Below, in pieces: positions 1 through 7,875 of a stretch of DNA of 64,000 nt. Numbering within the stretch: position 1 is the stretch's first letter; the number at the start of each line of letters is the position of its first letter. The notes below the pieces were generated by a model. The model did not search any database and was not told where the DNA came from. It saw nothing but the letters and a program-made list of their open reading frames with translations. Both the position numbers and the translations under genes were made by a program. The DNA is from Ferruginibacter paludis (GTDB lineage Bacteria; Bacteroidota; Bacteroidia; Chitinophagales; Chitinophagaceae): NCBI RefSeq assembly GCF_030409685.1, contig NZ_JAUFQJ010000004.1, positions 124,001 through 188,000 of the forward strand, given 5' to 3'.

Positions 1-65
1 GCACTACATACATTGGTACAGCCGTAGCTGACTATCATTAGCAGGGTTACAATAAAAAGCTTCAT
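1..65 (-). CDS. Lipoprotein, N-terminal fragment (cut by window edge)
   Basis: Only the first 21 codons are in the window, read leftwards from an ATG at 65. They encode a Lys followed by a hydrophobic stretch and then SYGC, which fits a lipoprotein signal peptide with the lipid-modified Cys at position 16. The mature protein lies outside the window, so no function can be given. Confidence 0.55.
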   Translation of the reverse strand, partial: MKLFIVTLLMIVSYGCTNVCS

Positions 66-128
66 CACGTTATCTTTTGTTGAATGAAAGACGATCAGTC
101 CTTAAGGTAAATACTTAATTATCCGCGG

Positions 129-533
129 TCAATTATCAGTACTGTCCACCGGGCGGCCAATCTCCCAGTGATGGCCGAACGGATCCACCACCCTGCCGAC
201 CCGCCATCCATATTCCTCCGTTACTGCAGATACCTGTGTTGCACCAGCAGCAAGGGCTTTCCCAAACGCCAAATCCGGATCGGTGACGGTTAAAATGATT
301 CTTACAGTACCTTTGCCACCCAATGTTTGCGGACTGAAATTACCATGCTCCTGCGATTCATCGCTTACCCAAAAACTTGCCCCGCCAATGGCAAGCTGCG
401 CTACCAGCGAACCATCCGGCGCTTCCATTTTAAAAAGTTCTGCTGCCTCAAATGCAAGCTTATAAAAAGCCACGGCTTTTCCGCTGTTAATTACGGACAG
501 CCACGGCTCAATCGTAGTTGTAACTGCTTTCAT
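129..533 (-). CDS. VOC-family (PhnB/glyoxalase-like) protein
   Basis: A 134-residue protein of the vicinal oxygen chelate superfamily. It begins with a beta strand and NSGKAVAFYKLAF, the usual opening of PhnB-like members, and ends with the conserved block GRVVDPFGHHWEIGRP, where the late metal-ligand/Glu position of the fold sits. The length equals a single VOC module pair. It starts 3 bases after the stop of the methyltransferase gene upstream, so the two are probably co-transcribed. Substrate is unknown; family members include glyoxalases, dioxygenases and resistance proteins, and nothing here narrows the choice. Confidence 0.8.
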   Translation of the reverse strand: MKAVTTTIEPWLSVINSGKAVAFYKLAFEAAELFKMEAPDGSLVAQLAIGGASFWVSDESQEHGNFSPQTLGGKGTVRIILTVTDPDLAFGKALAAGATQVSAVTEEYGWRVGRVVDPFGHHWEIGRPVDSTDN

Positions 534-536
534 CCT

Positions 537-1115
537 TTATTTTTTTACTGCGATAATGATGCCTGTTGCCCAAACTTGTTTTGTAAGCGTAAGGTCTTTT
601 CTATCATCTAATTGTTTTATAAGCAGGGTAGCTTTTTCGGCGTGTCCTTCCGGCCAGTTGGGTTGCGGCAGCATGTCGTCAATTATGTACAAAGCGCCGG
701 GGCTCAGCATATTCAATACTTCCTCCAGCATCAAATATTTGCCATGCCAGGTATCTGCAAAAATATAATCAAATTTTTGACCACTATTGGTTGTTACCCA
801 TTCCCCCCCGTCAGACGTAACCAGTTGCAATCGTTGATCGCCACGTAAAAATTGTTCAGCGATTTGTAAAAACGCAGGGTCATTGTCAACAGAAACCAGC
901 GATGATTGCGCATCCATGCCATCCAAAATCCAGGAAGCAGAGAGGCCTGTTCCGGTACCCAATTCCAAAAATTTACCTCCGGGTTTTAAAGCCGCTAACG
1001 TGCGCAGCAATGAGCAAGTAAGTACGTCGGACGCCATTGTAAATCCCGAAGCGGCCGTCGCTTCCATAATTTCATTATAGGCCTTTGGGAGTGCCTGGTT
1101 TATTTCTTCTGTCAT
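537..1115 (-). CDS. Class I SAM-dependent O-methyltransferase-like protein
   Basis: 192 residues. The SAM-binding motif I is visible as LELGTGTGLSASWI (about residues 51-64), followed by the acidic end of strand 2 in SVDNDPAF, and DYIFADTWHGKY as the strand-4 region, which resembles the catechol/caffeoyl-CoA O-methyltransferase group. Expected cytosolic. It is the first gene of a two-gene unit with the VOC protein. Acceptor substrate cannot be deduced from the sequence. Confidence 0.8.
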   Translation of the reverse strand: MTEEINQALPKAYNEIMEATAASGFTMASDVLTCSLLRTLAALKPGGKFLELGTGTGLSASWILDGMDAQSSLVSVDNDPAFLQIAEQFLRGDQRLQLVTSDGGEWVTTNSGQKFDYIFADTWHGKYLMLEEVLNMLSPGALYIIDDMLPQPNWPEGHAEKATLLIKQLDDRKDLTLTKQVWATGIIIAVKK

Positions 1116-1175
1116 AATTTAATTGAGTAAAAATACATTTTGCTATTGATGCAAACGGTGCATCAATGCCAAGTG

Positions 1176-2189
1176 TTAATGACTTTGCCTGTAATGTTCC
1201 AGTAAAGGATCGCCGCCAAAATCAGTTTTCAAATCTCTCACTACAGTGTGAATGTGGTTGGCATTGTTTTGCGTATTATCGTATTCAATAATAATGGTAG
1301 GACCCTGGATGCGGTAGTAGCAAGGCTTGCCAAAAGCATGATCTGTATAACCCAGCCAGGTAAACCAAAGATTGTCCAGCCCGGCTGTTTGTATTTCTTT
1401 CAGCATAGCATCTGCAAACAAAGTGGTGTACCGGTGCACGTATAAATTAAGTAACTGCAGCATACGCTGTTTACTGGCGGCAGACAATTCTGAATACCTT
1501 ATGCCTGCAGGATTTTTGATCATTGCCTGGCGATTGTTGGCGGTTACTATATCAGCCGGTACGATGGTATCTATAAGTGCTTTTTTTAATTCTTCCGGCG
1601 AAAGATTTTGTACGAGTGCAAATCCTTTATCCGTTTCTTCTTTCAACACTTCTTTGCCTTTTTGATCGCCGCCTAGCACGATGGCGGGATTATCACCCAT
1701 AAAGGTGGGTGTGGCTGCAACCAGTTTATTGTTACTGGCAGAAAAGTGAAAAGAAACATGATGGCCTTCCAAACGCCAGCCCCAGATATTGCCGGCTGCA
1801 GGAACACCAAAAATGGTGACGAAATATTTCAACGGATCACGGAAATGATCTTCCGGTTTACGGTTTTCCAGTTCTTTCAGCACATTATCCAGCAGCATAA
1901 TTTCTCTCACCTTCTTTACGGTTTCATCTGTAAGACAGGTTTTTAGTAATGTGATGGCCGCTTCTCTTTGCGCAGGTGTTAATTCATTAAATGAAATGCC
2001 TTTCCTGTCGTCCTGAGGCACATAATGAAAGCGGTACCGTTCGGTTGTATCAAAAGGATACAGCGCTTTGGTGCGTTGTGCAGCCTCCAGCATGTTGATA
2101 AATGCATTGGCTTTACCGGCAAGATCCTGGGCACTTGTGGTTGTGATAAAAATAAATAAGACAGTGAGGAATAATAATGAATGTTTCAT
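1176..2189 (-). CDS. Exported DUF3500 family protein
   Basis: 337 residues with a cleavable signal peptide (hydrophobic residues 5-17, then TTTSAQ). The remainder matches my memory of the DUF3500 family: an early RYRFHYVPQDDRKGIS block, WGWRLEGHHVSFHFS in the middle, and a C-terminal IIIEYDNTQNNANHIHTVVRDL block with several His and Asp residues that could bind a metal. The family has no established function. It stands alone between unrelated genes, so the context gives no help. Confidence 0.75.
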   Translation of the reverse strand: MKHSLLFLTVLFIFITTTSAQDLAGKANAFINMLEAAQRTKALYPFDTTERYRFHYVPQDDRKGISFNELTPAQREAAITLLKTCLTDETVKKVREIMLLDNVLKELENRKPEDHFRDPLKYFVTIFGVPAAGNIWGWRLEGHHVSFHFSASNNKLVAATPTFMGDNPAIVLGGDQKGKEVLKEETDKGFALVQNLSPEELKKALIDTIVPADIVTANNRQAMIKNPAGIRYSELSAASKQRMLQLLNLYVHRYTTLFADAMLKEIQTAGLDNLWFTWLGYTDHAFGKPCYYRIQGPTIIIEYDNTQNNANHIHTVVRDLKTDFGGDPLLEHYRQSH

Positions 2190-2281
2190 GCAGCAAGTAA
2201 ATTAGTTGTATCAAAGATAACTGAATACACTTCATTTATTTCGTTAACAGCAAATTCTTCTTCAGGCCGGGTTCAGGATAT

Positions 2282-2728
2282 TTAATCAGCTAAAGCCAAA
2301 TCACAATTGATTTCTGTTTCATCTACCGCAGCTGACATTTTCTGATAAAACTCAATGGCATTGCTATTCCATTTAGAGACCTGCCAGCGTACTTTTTTGC
2401 AGGCGCTGTTTTTTGCCAGTTCAATGATTTGGTGCAATAACATTTTACCGATACCGTGTTTTCTAAACGAATTGATAACATACAAATCGTCCAGATAAAT
2501 CGCCTTGCCGCTCCATGAATAATAAGCGAAAAAAAAGCTCGCAAAACCAACAATATTTTTGTCAGCAGTCTCTGCTACAAAGCATTGAAACAGGCTTCCA
2601 TTTTCAATCATCTCGTCCAGGGTAATGCTTACTTTGTCAGGTGTTTTCTGAAAAATGGCAAATTCTTTTATCAGTAATAAAATGGCTTCAAAATCCGGTT
2701 CAGCTGCTTTCCTGATGATAATGTTCAT
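2282..2728 (-). CDS. GNAT-family N-acetyltransferase (SSAT-like)
   Basis: 148 residues covering one GNAT fold. Acetyl-CoA pyrophosphate loop motif A is RKHGIGKMLL (about residues 89-98) preceded by the strand YLDDLYV, as in the spermidine/diamine acetyltransferase group; WNSNAIEFYQKM is the usual C-terminal motif B. Polyamine or a related primary amine is the likely acceptor by family resemblance, but this is inferred. An overlapping frame inside the gene is only a shadow. Confidence 0.8.
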   Translation of the reverse strand: MNIIIRKAAEPDFEAILLLIKEFAIFQKTPDKVSITLDEMIENGSLFQCFVAETADKNIVGFASFFFAYYSWSGKAIYLDDLYVINSFRKHGIGKMLLHQIIELAKNSACKKVRWQVSKWNSNAIEFYQKMSAAVDETEINCDLALAD

Positions 2729-2848
2729 GATGTCGTTATTTTATACGTTTCCTTTAATAAGGCAACTAAATTAAAGTATCGCCTTTATGCAACAAAAATT
2801 GCGCTGTCAATTGCACTAAATAACTGAAGCAATCTCTTTTAAACAAAG

Positions 2849-2856
2849 TAACTTTA
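2849..2856 (+). promoter_or_regulatory. Bacteroidota-type -7 box (TAACTTTA)
   Basis: TAACTTTA lies 30 bases before the ATG of the small coiled-coil gene and resembles the Bacteroidota -7 consensus TAnnTTTG. The same octamer recurs before the tiny frame at 3178 and before the PfkB gene. No clear -33 TTTG is visible at the ideal spacing. Confidence 0.45.
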
Positions 2857-2886
2857 TAGTATAAAAAACAGGTTAAAACAAATAAC

Positions 2887-3075
2887 ATGGAACATACGAA
2901 AAAACTGGAAGAATTAAATGCAGAAACACTTAAGAAGCTGGAGGAATATATGCAGGCAAAAGGCGCTGCAGGCACTGAGCATCATGATACAATCAACACA
3001 GCGAAAGAAAAATGGCAGACAGCCTGGAACGAATTCCTGGAAACCCTGCTGGTATTGGAACGATTAGAAATTTGA
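2887..3075 (+). CDS. Small charged helical protein, unknown function
   Basis: 62 residues, strongly charged and almost free of Gly/Pro, so probably one or two amphipathic helices or a short coiled coil (KKLEELNAETLKKLEEYMQ). It has no signal peptide or Cys. A -7-like box stands 30 bases upstream, which supports transcription. Not recognised as a named family; similar short helical proteins are common near stress genes in this phylum. Confidence 0.6.
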   Translation: MEHTKKLEELNAETLKKLEEYMQAKGAAGTEHHDTINTAKEKWQTAWNEFLETLLVLERLEI

Positions 3076-3177
3076 TGAGTTGGGTGAAAAAAAAGAGTTG
3101 TTAACTCATTTGTCGAGTGACACTTTCAGGTGAGAATTGCTTAACTTTAATATTCACCAAATAAAAAGGAGGTATTC

Positions 3178-3225
3178 ATGCAATCTACAGATCAATCATG
3201 GGCACCTTCGGTAACCTTGCGTTAA
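3178..3225 (+). CDS. Possible 15-residue leader peptide with a strong Shine-Dalgarno
   Basis: An ATG is preceded at a 4-base spacing by AAGGAGGT (3166-3173), a near-perfect Shine-Dalgarno, which is rare in Bacteroidota. The frame reads MQSTDQSWAPSVTLR and stops. A TAACTTTA box lies at 3142-3149 and two hairpins ending in a T-run follow, so the whole unit could be a short transcript of about 140 nt. Whether the peptide or the RNA is the product is not known. Confidence 0.35.
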   Translation: MQSTDQSWAPSVTLR

Positions 3226-3248
3226 CCGGATGCTCAACAAATAATCTG

Positions 3249-3297
3249 TCCCGCAGTGCAGCGGGAGGGCCACCAGTTCTGCTGGTGGCTTTTTATT
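3249..3297 (+). terminator. Two tandem hairpins ending in a Rho-independent terminator
   Basis: Hairpin 1 pairs TCCCGC (3249-3254) with GCGGGA (3261-3266) around a 6-base loop. Hairpin 2 pairs GCCACCAG (3269-3276) with CTGGTGGC (3282-3289) around 5 bases and runs into TTTTTATTT. The second is a good intrinsic terminator for the plus strand. It also separates this unit from the convergent radical-SAM gene. Confidence 0.75.
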
Positions 3298-3309
3298 TAC
3301 ATTTCAAAA

Positions 3310-4596
3310 TCAATGCGCAAAATCTACTTCAAAATTGCCTTTGATTCTTTCTATTGCCGGGTTAAAATAACCGAACTTAAGGTCAGGAAATTCTTCTCTT
3401 ATGAGCTCCATCAATTGTTTTACCCCCATACACTCTCCTGTTTCGGTAACGCCGATTTTACCAAGATACCAGTCAGGATCAATATTAAAATTGCGCCATT
3501 GTATCATGCACAAATCAGTTTCCCTGATCAGTTTTCTGAGCGCTTCATATTCTTCAATGCTATCCGTCATGCCTGGAAAAACAAAGTAATTAATGCTCGT
3601 CCACCCACCGTAACTGCGAACTATTTTCAGGCTTTCAATCAAATCGGCAAACGCATAATTATTGGGGCGATAGTAAGGTGTATATACACTCTCCCGGGCC
3701 GAGTTGGTACTTACCCGCATGCTGTTTAAACCCGCTTCACACAAGGCTTTTACTGCGTCTGGTTTACTACCGTTGGTATTGATATTGATGCTTCCTTTTT
3801 GTGTATGCTTGCGTATTTCAATAATGCTGTCGCGGATAGTTTCCCACATCAGCAGGGGTTCGCCTTCGCAGCCCTGACCAAAACTAATCAGCGGAAAAGG
3901 CGCTGTTTCCAAATGCGGTACAGTAAACTCTACAATTTCTTCAGGTGTCGGGCGAAAGGTCAACCTGTCCTGTGTACTTACAATCGTTTCTTCTATGGGC
4001 TGAAAACTGATGCAGCCGATACAGTTGGCATTACAGGCGGGGGAAGATGGAACCGGGCATTCCCAACGGCCCATCGCCAGGTTCCTGGCAGCGGGGCAAT
4101 TGTAAGTAAGACAACAATTTTCCATCAGGTGTTTTACCAGCCTGTTGTGCGGATAGGTTTTTAATAAATAATCTGTGCCGCTTTCTATTTGTTTATCATC
4201 GTAGCCTTCACATTCCTGGCGAATATCATTTTCAATTCTTACCGCAGGCACATAAAATTTGTCATCCCACCAGCCGGCGGCGGTGTAACAAAATAGCGGC
4301 AGCGTTGGTGCATCTTTTTCTGTCTCATAAGCGGCCATGTATAACCCCGTATGGGCAGGTGGAATAAATGCGGCAACAGCCCAGCCCTTTTCGCACAACC
4401 GCATCTCGCCTGTTTTCACATCGATGCCAATTCCTTTTCTGCCGGGCAGTTCGTATAAATTGCCGCCGTCGGGCAGTTCAATCCAGTCTGTTTCTTCAAT
4501 GGGTAATGCATCCCAGCCGCTGCGGCCTGTTGTGTACAGGGACGTATCTTCAAAAATATTGCCTTCTCCGTCGGAGTATAAAATGTAAGGGGTCAT
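3310..4596 (-). CDS. Radical SAM protein of unknown specificity
   Basis: 428 residues. The [4Fe-4S]/SAM motif CNANCIGC is seen with Cys188, Cys192 and Cys195, followed by the GQGCEGEPLL loop (comparable with the SAM-binding GGE motif) and the strand SININTNGSKPDA typical of the radical-SAM barrel. About 185 residues precede the barrel, an unusually long N-terminal domain, and additional cysteines (161, 162, 167, 180) sit just before the canonical motif. No partner peptide, tRNA-modification gene or SPASM tail is recognisable nearby. The reaction is unknown. Confidence 0.85.
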   Translation of the reverse strand: MTPYILYSDGEGNIFEDTSLYTTGRSGWDALPIEETDWIELPDGGNLYELPGRKGIGIDVKTGEMRLCEKGWAVAAFIPPAHTGLYMAAYETEKDAPTLPLFCYTAAGWWDDKFYVPAVRIENDIRQECEGYDDKQIESGTDYLLKTYPHNRLVKHLMENCCLTYNCPAARNLAMGRWECPVPSSPACNANCIGCISFQPIEETIVSTQDRLTFRPTPEEIVEFTVPHLETAPFPLISFGQGCEGEPLLMWETIRDSIIEIRKHTQKGSININTNGSKPDAVKALCEAGLNSMRVSTNSARESVYTPYYRPNNYAFADLIESLKIVRSYGGWTSINYFVFPGMTDSIEEYEALRKLIRETDLCMIQWRNFNIDPDWYLGKIGVTETGECMGVKQLMELIREEFPDLKFGYFNPAIERIKGNFEVDFAH

Positions 4597-4654
4597 AATT
4601 AATGGATAAATGATAATTTTTTAGTGGATAATTTCTTTTGCACGAAGTGCTGAC

Positions 4655-4845
4655 CGAATCATCCACCTTTTTTAACTGACGGCAAAATTCGTCAATTTGT
4701 AGCAGTTGCTCAACTTTTAAATTGCCCATGCGCTTGTTGATGCCTGAATGAAATGGTCTGAAGAAATAGAGATGACGACCTTTCAGCATTTTAATCCGCT
4801 GAAACTACTGTGGTTCCGGGTCAGTATCATTATGCCGAAAGCTGG
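4655..4845 (-). pseudogene. Remnant of a third PH-like membrane protein paralogue
   Basis: Read on the minus strand, this stretch translates to FQRIKMLKGRHLYFF and then VEQLLQIDEFCRQ. These match the last ~45 residues of the adjacent 202-residue protein (WQDIKTVVPRYHSIFI and MEELQLIDDFCRR). An in-frame TAG interrupts just before FQRIK, and no N-terminal part or start codon is left; the upstream edge overlaps the end of the intact gene. This looks like the tail of a tandem duplicate that has otherwise been lost. Confidence 0.55.
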
Positions 4846-5438
4846 TGCCGCCTGCAGAAATCATCAATCAGCTGCAATTCTTCCATATTCAAATTATTTC
4901 GCAGCTGAAATTGTATTTTTTTATTACGGAAAGTTTCTATAAAGATGGAATGGTAACGGGGTACAACCGTTTTTATATCCTGCCATCCTATTTCCGTATC
5001 GGCTTTAAAGTTCGGTATGGTAATTCCTGTTGGCTTTATATCGATTGTTTCAGAATGTTGTATGCGGTATTCCCTGTAAAAAATCAATGCGTACCCCGCT
5101 GCCAGTAAAAAATGCAGCGCACCTAATATGGTATGCCCGTCGCCAATCAGTAAAAAACCAATGCCGAGCAGGGTTGCCGCTTCAATAAAACGAAAAATGC
5201 AATTGAGATAAATTACATCGGCCAGCATGCCAAGCGTGATAAAAAATAAGAGCAGGTAGATATCTGTTGCAATCAACAACTGGCAATAGCATATAAGCCG
5301 GCTGATATGGTGGTTGTTAAAATGATGCAAGCCGTTGACTAAGATAATAGAGGCTACAATAAAGTGCAACATTGGCGCTGAACGTTTCAATAATTCAAAT
5401 GCCGGATGGATTACGCGGAGGGAAAATTGAGATGGCAT
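4830..5438 (-). CDS. Membrane protein with C-terminal PH-like domain
   Basis: 202 residues with about four hydrophobic segments in the first ~130 residues and a soluble tail of about 70 residues (GITIPNFKADTEIGWQDIKTVV onwards) that resembles bacterial PH-like domains, where a strand of W-x-D-I precedes a short helix ending LIDDFCRR. Its tail is shared with a decayed copy just downstream and, more weakly, with the 175-residue protein upstream, so the locus is a small tandem family. Function unknown. Confidence 0.6.
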   Translation of the reverse strand: MPSQFSLRVIHPAFELLKRSAPMLHFIVASIILVNGLHHFNNHHISRLICYCQLLIATDIYLLLFFITLGMLADVIYLNCIFRFIEAATLLGIGFLLIGDGHTILGALHFLLAAGYALIFYREYRIQHSETIDIKPTGITIPNFKADTEIGWQDIKTVVPRYHSIFIETFRNKKIQFQLRNNLNMEELQLIDDFCRRHQLSA

Positions 5439-5560
5439 AGCGGTAGTTTTTTGTACAGATGCAAACCGTTAAAAATCCATAAAAAATACCCGAAGTTTAG
5501 ATTGAAACTTAAATAGCAACTAACCAAATGTAAACAACTCAGAATGAGAAAGAAATTAAG

Positions 5561-6088
5561 TTATAATCCAATGAATCCGCTGCAAAATTCATTGAAGCTT
5601 TGTTCGTCCGTGCCATAGCTGATTTCGGCAACCAACAGTTGTAACAATGTATTGTTCCTAAAATCAAGCGTAAGCAGATTATCCTTTAAAATAATGTTGT
5701 TGAATTCGGTCCAGGTGTGTTCTTTATTGCCAAACGGTTTTATAATTTGTACTCCCTGGGAATGGATCTTGACAACAGGCGCTGTATACAATGTTTTTGC
5801 CAGCAAGCCGTATGCAATTAATAATGCAGCAAATGGAATAAAAAGTGTGGCGCCCAGCACAAAAACCGCGCCTGCTGTCATCAAAACCAATACTGGAATT
5901 TTGTATTGCGTCAAAAGCCGGTTTACAAAAAGCGCTGCGGCAAACAAAGCCACCGCGGCGATAATATTAATATAAAGATATTCGTGGCCGTGGTATAGAA
6001 GCGACGCAATTCCGCCCAGGGCCAACAAGCTTCTTGTTACTACTGCATTAATGCTGCCGCCATTATCTTTTATGGTAAATACGTACAT
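5561..6088 (-). CDS. Small membrane protein, paralogue of the neighbouring PH-like protein
   Basis: 175 residues with three to four hydrophobic segments (about 20-100), followed by a soluble end containing HTWTEFNNIILKDNLLTLDF and a terminal helix FNEFCSG. This layout and the terminal helix (compare LIDDFCRR in the next gene) suggest common descent. It starts 2 bases after the stop of the arginase-family gene, so it is probably expressed from that gene's promoter. No function is known. Confidence 0.6.
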   Translation of the reverse strand: MYVFTIKDNGGSINAVVTRSLLALGGIASLLYHGHEYLYINIIAAVALFAAALFVNRLLTQYKIPVLVLMTAGAVFVLGATLFIPFAALLIAYGLLAKTLYTAPVVKIHSQGVQIIKPFGNKEHTWTEFNNIILKDNLLTLDFRNNTLLQLLVAEISYGTDEQSFNEFCSGFIGL

Positions 6089-6090
6089 GG

Positions 6091-7137
6091 TTAAGCCGGG
6101 TTACAACTAACCAGCATACTGCACAATTTAAACAAACACCTGGCCCCAACATTTTCGTCCCATTCGTCATGACTAACGCCTACTTCGTTTAGATCGAAGC
6201 CCACTATCTTGCGGCCGCTTTGCATCAATAATTTAAAGATATAAAATACCTGCTCGGTTTCGAAACCGCCTTGCACAGGTGTACCTGTGTGTGGACATAA
6301 TTTGGGGTCCAGTCCGTCAATATCAAAACTGATAAATACAGTTTGTGGTAACTGGCTGATTATTTCATTTGCGATCTCCTTCCAGGTTTGCCCTTCATAT
6401 TGGCGCTCCCGGATATCCTTATCAAAATAAGTAACTACCCTTTCTTTATTAAGCGCTATATAATCCCATTCTTCTTCACAATAATCTCTTACGCCCACCT
6501 GAACCAGTTTGGTTAACTGTGGAATTTCTTCCAGCGCATTGTACATGATCGATGCATGAGAATAATTAAAATTTTCATACGCCTTTCTTAAATCACAGTG
6601 GGCATCAATTTGTAAAATCCCAAAGTCTCCGTGTTTCTGTGCGATGGCTTTAAAAAAACCCAATGGTGTGCTGTGATCTCCGCCGAGTAATCCGACTAAT
6701 TTTCCTGCGTCCAGCAAATCTTTCGTTTGCTCGTATACCCAGTCATTCAAAAAAACACTGCCGGCATTTACTTCCCGCAATGTTTTGCTCATGAACTTAT
6801 TGTCGTTTACCTCTTCCCCTTCTGAAATATAATTGATGTATAACTCTGCTTCCTTGCGCAGGTAATCGCTTTTCATCAGAATTTTTTTATCGCAGGGACG
6901 CATAAAAAAACCCTGTTTCCAGGCGTCTTTCAATTCAGGATCAAATAAATCCACCTGCAGGCTCGCCTTGAAAACATGTTCGGGAGCCCTTGCTGTACCT
7001 GCGTTGTAACTTACTGTAACTTCCCAGGGAACCGGTATAATTACCAGCCTTGCATCTTCTTCTGTAAAAGGTAAACCAAAAATATTATTGTTGGGGTTGC
7101 CAACTGAATTGGGATCAAAATGAGAGAGGTCTGTCAT
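6091..7137 (-). CDS. Arginase/agmatinase/formimidoylglutamase-family ureohydrolase
   Basis: 348 residues. The binuclear Mn site motifs of the ureohydrolase family are all present: GGDHS, DAHCDLR and SFDIDGLDP. The enzyme would hydrolyse a guanidino or formimino group (arginine, agmatine or formimidoylglutamate) to release urea or formamide. In Bacteroidota, proteins with this long N-terminus (about 130 residues before GGDHS) are often annotated formimidoylglutamase, but no hut genes are adjacent, so the substrate stays open. Cytosolic; first gene of a short minus-strand unit. Confidence 0.85.
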   Translation of the reverse strand: MTDLSHFDPNSVGNPNNNIFGLPFTEEDARLVIIPVPWEVTVSYNAGTARAPEHVFKASLQVDLFDPELKDAWKQGFFMRPCDKKILMKSDYLRKEAELYINYISEGEEVNDNKFMSKTLREVNAGSVFLNDWVYEQTKDLLDAGKLVGLLGGDHSTPLGFFKAIAQKHGDFGILQIDAHCDLRKAYENFNYSHASIMYNALEEIPQLTKLVQVGVRDYCEEEWDYIALNKERVVTYFDKDIRERQYEGQTWKEIANEIISQLPQTVFISFDIDGLDPKLCPHTGTPVQGGFETEQVFYIFKLLMQSGRKIVGFDLNEVGVSHDEWDENVGARCLFKLCSMLVSCNPA

Positions 7138-7325
7138 CAGTAATAATTATTGAATGAATTGTGTCATTTTTACACATGCAAAACGGCGGCAAAGATAACA
7201 GATACCAAACAAACCAACGATGAAATTGTTAACAAGATACCCAGCATAATCATACTTTTTGCTGATTTAAATTATGCCCGTCGCAGCTTGTTTTGCTTTA
7301 CCTTTGCGGCGTTAAAGTGAACGTT

Positions 7326-7733
7326 ATGAAAAAATCGCACATTATTCTTTTAGTAGTCATTGCCATTGCCATCGGAACCCTGATTATGCTTTCAGTGGAT
7401 TTTTCGACCTATGATACGGTTGCTTCCGCCCGGCAAAAACAAGGCAAATTTGTTCATTTAATCGCCAAACTGGACAGAACAAGTCCGCTGGATTATGATC
7501 CGGCAAAAAACCCCAACTATTTGTCTTTTATTGCCAAGGACAGCTTGGGTAATGTTACCAAAGTTGTTTACCATAACACAAAACCTGCAGAGCTGGAACA
7601 AAGTGAAAGAATGGTGTTAAAAGGCAAAATGCAGGGCGATGTTTTTGAATGCAGCGACATCCTGTTAAAATGCCCCAGTAAGTATAAAGACGACAAAAAA
7701 CAGCTTGAGAAAACAGTTGGAGAAAAATCTTAA
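7326..7733 (+). CDS. ccmE: Cytochrome c maturation protein CcmE, Cys-type heme chaperone
   Basis: 135 residues from the ATG at 7326 (an in-frame upstream start would add 11 residues ahead of the signal anchor). One N-terminal transmembrane anchor (residues 5-23) is followed by an OB-fold periplasmic domain. The usual heme-binding HxxxY is replaced by Cys116-Pro-Ser-Lys-Tyr120, the CxxxY form known from some archaeal and sulfate-reducer CcmE proteins. It would accept heme from CcmABCD-type exporters and pass it to CcmF. The large CcmF gene follows on the same strand, which supports the call; the other ccm genes are not in the window. Confidence 0.88.
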   Translation: MKKSHIILLVVIAIAIGTLIMLSVDFSTYDTVASARQKQGKFVHLIAKLDRTSPLDYDPAKNPNYLSFIAKDSLGNVTKVVYHNTKPAELEQSERMVLKGKMQGDVFECSDILLKCPSKYKDDKKQLEKTVGEKS

Positions 7734-7875
7734 CGGGTTATAAGTTGTACGTGATAAGTTATAAGTTTTAACAGCTCTTTATTGCAATGCACCATTTTCA
7801 TTTTTTTACTTTTTAATTTTTACTTTTCAACCTAGGTCCACCTGGCTTTAGCATCAATACTTAAACAAACCACCC

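Noticed and set aside
4550..4789. 79-codon minus-strand frame as an intact gene
   Set aside because: Its first half is the tail of the neighbouring family and its second half overlaps the start of the radical-SAM gene; better explained as a remnant.
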